Shown here piece by piece: positions 6,806 to 7,936 of a DNA stretch of 7,936 nt. The position numbers were made by a program, and so were the translations under genes. This stretch comes from Desulfocapsa sulfexigens (GTDB lineage: Bacteria > Desulfobacterota > Desulfobulbia > Desulfobulbales > Desulfocapsaceae). Location: NCBI GenBank assembly GCA_015661935.1, contig DQVD01000211.1, positions 1-7,936 on the forward strand, in the 5' to 3' direction. Each line of letters starts with the position of its first letter. Within the stretch, counting starts at the first letter, position 1. The notes below the pieces were generated by a model that saw only the letters and a program-made list of their open reading frames with translations, was not told the origin of the DNA and did not search any database.

Positions 6806-6870
6806 AAAAGGGGCTGGATCTATTTTAACAAAGGGGACTGATTTGTTAAAATAAATCTGGCACCTTTTTT
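6806..6870 (+). terminator. REP-like hairpin acting as gltX-glnS terminator
   Basis: Arms 6810-6832 and 6842-6864 are complementary at 19 of 23 positions, the innermost 12 perfectly (TATTTTAACAAA with its complement), around loop GGGGACTGA. Two of the four differences are G-U in plus-strand RNA. Flanking AAAA (6806-6809) pairs with the start of a T6 tract (6865-6870), giving the form of a rho-independent terminator 24 bases past the glnS stop. The GGGGACTGATTT and GGTGCCAGATTTATTTT wording resembles dispersed palindromic repeats found between genes in many environmental proteobacteria. It may be both a repeat element and a working terminator. Confidence 0.7.
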
Positions 6871-6899
6871 GTTAACAATTACGACTAATAACAACTATT

Positions 6900-7082
6900 T
6901 TATGGAAAATAGCGATAAATATCTTTACGGAGTAATGCCCTGACAAATGTGATAATATCACTTTCAATACTGATACCAACGCGGTATCTTCCAGATCTGA
7001 TACGGTAACAGTTTTTTTCACCTTTCAGTTTTTTTTCAGTTCTTAACTTCTGAAAACGAAACTGCTTCCTCTGATTCTTCAA
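6900..7082 (-). pseudogene. RelE/ParE-family toxin, C-terminal remnant
   Basis: The last 42 residues of this frame (KLKGEKNCYRIRSGRYRVGI through DIYRYFP) match the C-terminal half of RelE/ParE-fold toxins, which as a family cleave ribosome-bound mRNA or poison gyrase. Intact members have about 80-95 residues, with two N-terminal helices and a first strand that are absent here. The frame stays open back to a TTG at 7082, but those codons (KNQRKQFRFQKLRTEK) are the antitoxin frame read one register off and look like no toxin N-terminus. No ATG or ribosome site precedes the conserved part. The probable cause is an internal deletion; the junction lies in an A-rich stretch (near 7012-7037) with similar short repeats. 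It is very unlikely to make an active toxin. Confidence 0.65.
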
Positions 7083-7137
7083 TTAGCACAGCCTGACTGC
7101 GCCCGGTAATGATTACTTTTGCTATGTCACGTTCCAT
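7036..7137 (-). pseudogene. truncated VapB/AbrB-type antitoxin remnant
   Basis: A good ribosome site (GAGG, six bases before the ATG) starts a 33-residue frame beginning MERDIAKVIITGRSQAV. This matches the N-terminus of AbrB/MazE-fold antitoxins of the VapB group, where GRSQAV is usually followed by RLP and a second half of 25-60 residues. Here it runs into an acidic LIEESEEAVSFSEVKN and stops. That tail resembles the C-terminus of a different (Phd-like) antitoxin, but this is weak. The frame overlaps the toxin remnant by 47 bases. VapB normally pairs with VapC, not RelE, so the locus may be a fusion of two broken modules or a heavily deleted one. Confidence 0.5.
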
Positions 7138-7269
7138 AATCCACCTCTTCTATAGATCCTGGAGCCCACTCAAGATACCTAACAACAGTACATATCAACG
7201 GAGAACAACAAGCAAGCTCTCTACTTTACGGAGAAAAATTAGACCCAGTAGGAGCTGCCAGAGTTTGTG
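7138..7269. other. intergenic region without a recognisable gene
   Basis: Apart from the antitoxin ribosome site, nothing is identified. No terminator hairpin with a T tract was seen after the transporter stop. A plus-strand frame without a start codon stays open from 7140 to the TAA at 7299-7301 and has rather gene-like wording (HINGEQQASSLLYGEKLDP), but its last 30 bases run antisense to the transporter and I recognise no family. Confidence 0.3.
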
Positions 7270-7936
7270 CTACACGGTTTCCGGTTTGCGATAGTGATTA
7301 AGCAGGAGAATTACACCAACCAAAGTTGTAGAAACAAAAGCCAAGCCAACATATACTCCGCCAAAACCATAGTTTCCCTTAATAATAGAGACAATATTCA
7401 CACTGAGTGCCCCAACACCAAAGGTCAGGACAAACTTTAGTCCGTAGGCCGAGCTATGTAATTCGGGCGGGCTGAGTTTTGCAACCAGTGTATTTTCCAG
7501 GGGCTGCATACCAAGTAGAAAAAATGAATGAATCATGGCAAAAATAACCAATGGCATATTGGATGTCACTGCCATGGCAAGAACTGCAGGAATAGTAATC
7601 AGATGAAAAATCAGGTAGCCTTTACCAAGATCAACTGACTGCCCTACCCTGCCACCATAATACTGCCCGGCCATCCCCACCAGATAAATAAATGATGTAA
7701 TGAGCGTGGCAAAAACGTTGGCTGAACCTCCCTGACCGGCAATTGCCATAAAACTCTGATACAGATCCTGATTCTGCAGTTCAAAGTAGGCGGGTAAGGT
7801 GATGGTTGTCGCCCGGTACACAACTCCACCAAGCATCATGGCAACTAGAAGAACAAGAAAAGGAGCAAAGGATTGTTTACCCTTTAAAGCACTTGCAACT
7901 GCCCTTTTACCAGTATGACCATTGCGAGCAAAAGAA
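7270..7936 (-). CDS. MFS transporter, C-terminal half (runs off the window)
   Basis: The visible 221 residues are an in-frame open reading with no start: the frame continues through the window edge, so the ATG pair near 7839 is internal. About six hydrophobic segments are seen (roughly residues 24-42, 71-92, 107-124, 127-145, 165-184 and 192-213), which fits TM7-TM12 of a 12-helix inner-membrane major facilitator. Between the second and third is a polar GGRVGQSVDLGKG loop, comparable to the repeated motif-A loop between TM8 and TM9. A basic stretch (residues 10-20: KRAVASALKGK) before the first segment fits the central cytoplasmic loop. The substrate cannot be inferred. Translation ends with RKPETV and TAG. 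It is convergent with glnS and separated from it by the toxin-antitoxin remnant. Confidence 0.85.
   Translation of the reverse strand, partial: SFARNGHTGKRAVASALKGKQSFAPFLVLLVAMMLGGVVYRATTITLPAYFELQNQDLYQSFMAIAGQGGSANVFATLITSFIYLVGMAGQYYGGRVGQSVDLGKGYLIFHLITIPAVLAMAVTSNMPLVIFAMIHSFFLLGMQPLENTLVAKLSPPELHSSAYGLKFVLTFGVGALSVNIVSIIKGNYGFGGVYVGLAFVSTTLVGVILLLNHYRKPETV

Noticed and set aside
7270..7839. Complete 189-residue transporter starting at 7839
   Set aside because: The frame continues upstream to the window edge with a transporter-like loop and the start of a membrane helix, so 7839 is an internal Met.
1..7936. CRISPR array, prophage, integrase or defence island
   Set aside because: No regularly spaced direct repeats, no integrase, transposase or phage structural protein is seen; the long genes are core metabolism, translation or transport.

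Overview
The window is a chromosomal housekeeping segment from a Gram-negative bacterium, most likely a sulfate-reducer-type deltaproteobacterium (Desulfobacterota, perhaps Desulfobulbales). This rests on protein character: the GluRS variant with a lengthened segment after its KSNSIFNY stretch, the 528-residue SerA with an ACT domain, and the order DUF1844 - ispE - tRNA-Gln. It is a judgement from memory of family sequences, not a search. Intergenic DNA is clearly AT-rich; coding DNA is moderately so.

Layout. A leftward (minus strand) block occupies positions 1-3330. Read in the direction of transcription it holds serA (first step of serine synthesis), an intrinsic terminator, a small DUF1844 gene, ispE (MEP isoprenoid pathway) overlapping it by 23 bases, and tRNA-Gln(TTG) with an encoded CCA. 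Directly against the last base of that CCA lies a 105-bp near-perfect palindrome (91-195). A 269-bp divergent intergenic region (3331-3599) carries a good promoter for the rightward block and a plausible one for serA. The rightward block, gltX then glnS with a 12-base gap, encodes the paralogous glutamyl- and glutaminyl-tRNA synthetases and ends in a REP-like hairpin with a T tract. To its right is the wreck of a toxin-antitoxin module (antitoxin start and toxin C-terminus retained, middles lost). Last comes the C-terminal half of an MFS transporter gene that runs off the window.

How the parts relate. The two synthetases are neighbours in one transcription unit, and the tRNA used by the second is encoded 4.8 kb away on the other strand. 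The window therefore holds both the GlnRS and a substrate tRNA of the direct Gln-tRNA route. SerA, IspE and DUF1844 are ordinary core genes.

No undescribed multi-gene system is apparent. The least ordinary items are non-coding: the 105-bp palindrome touching the tRNA 3' end, whose mismatches are all G-U compatible on the plus strand and which has a candidate promoter starting at its base; the REP-like terminator; and the collapsed toxin-antitoxin locus.
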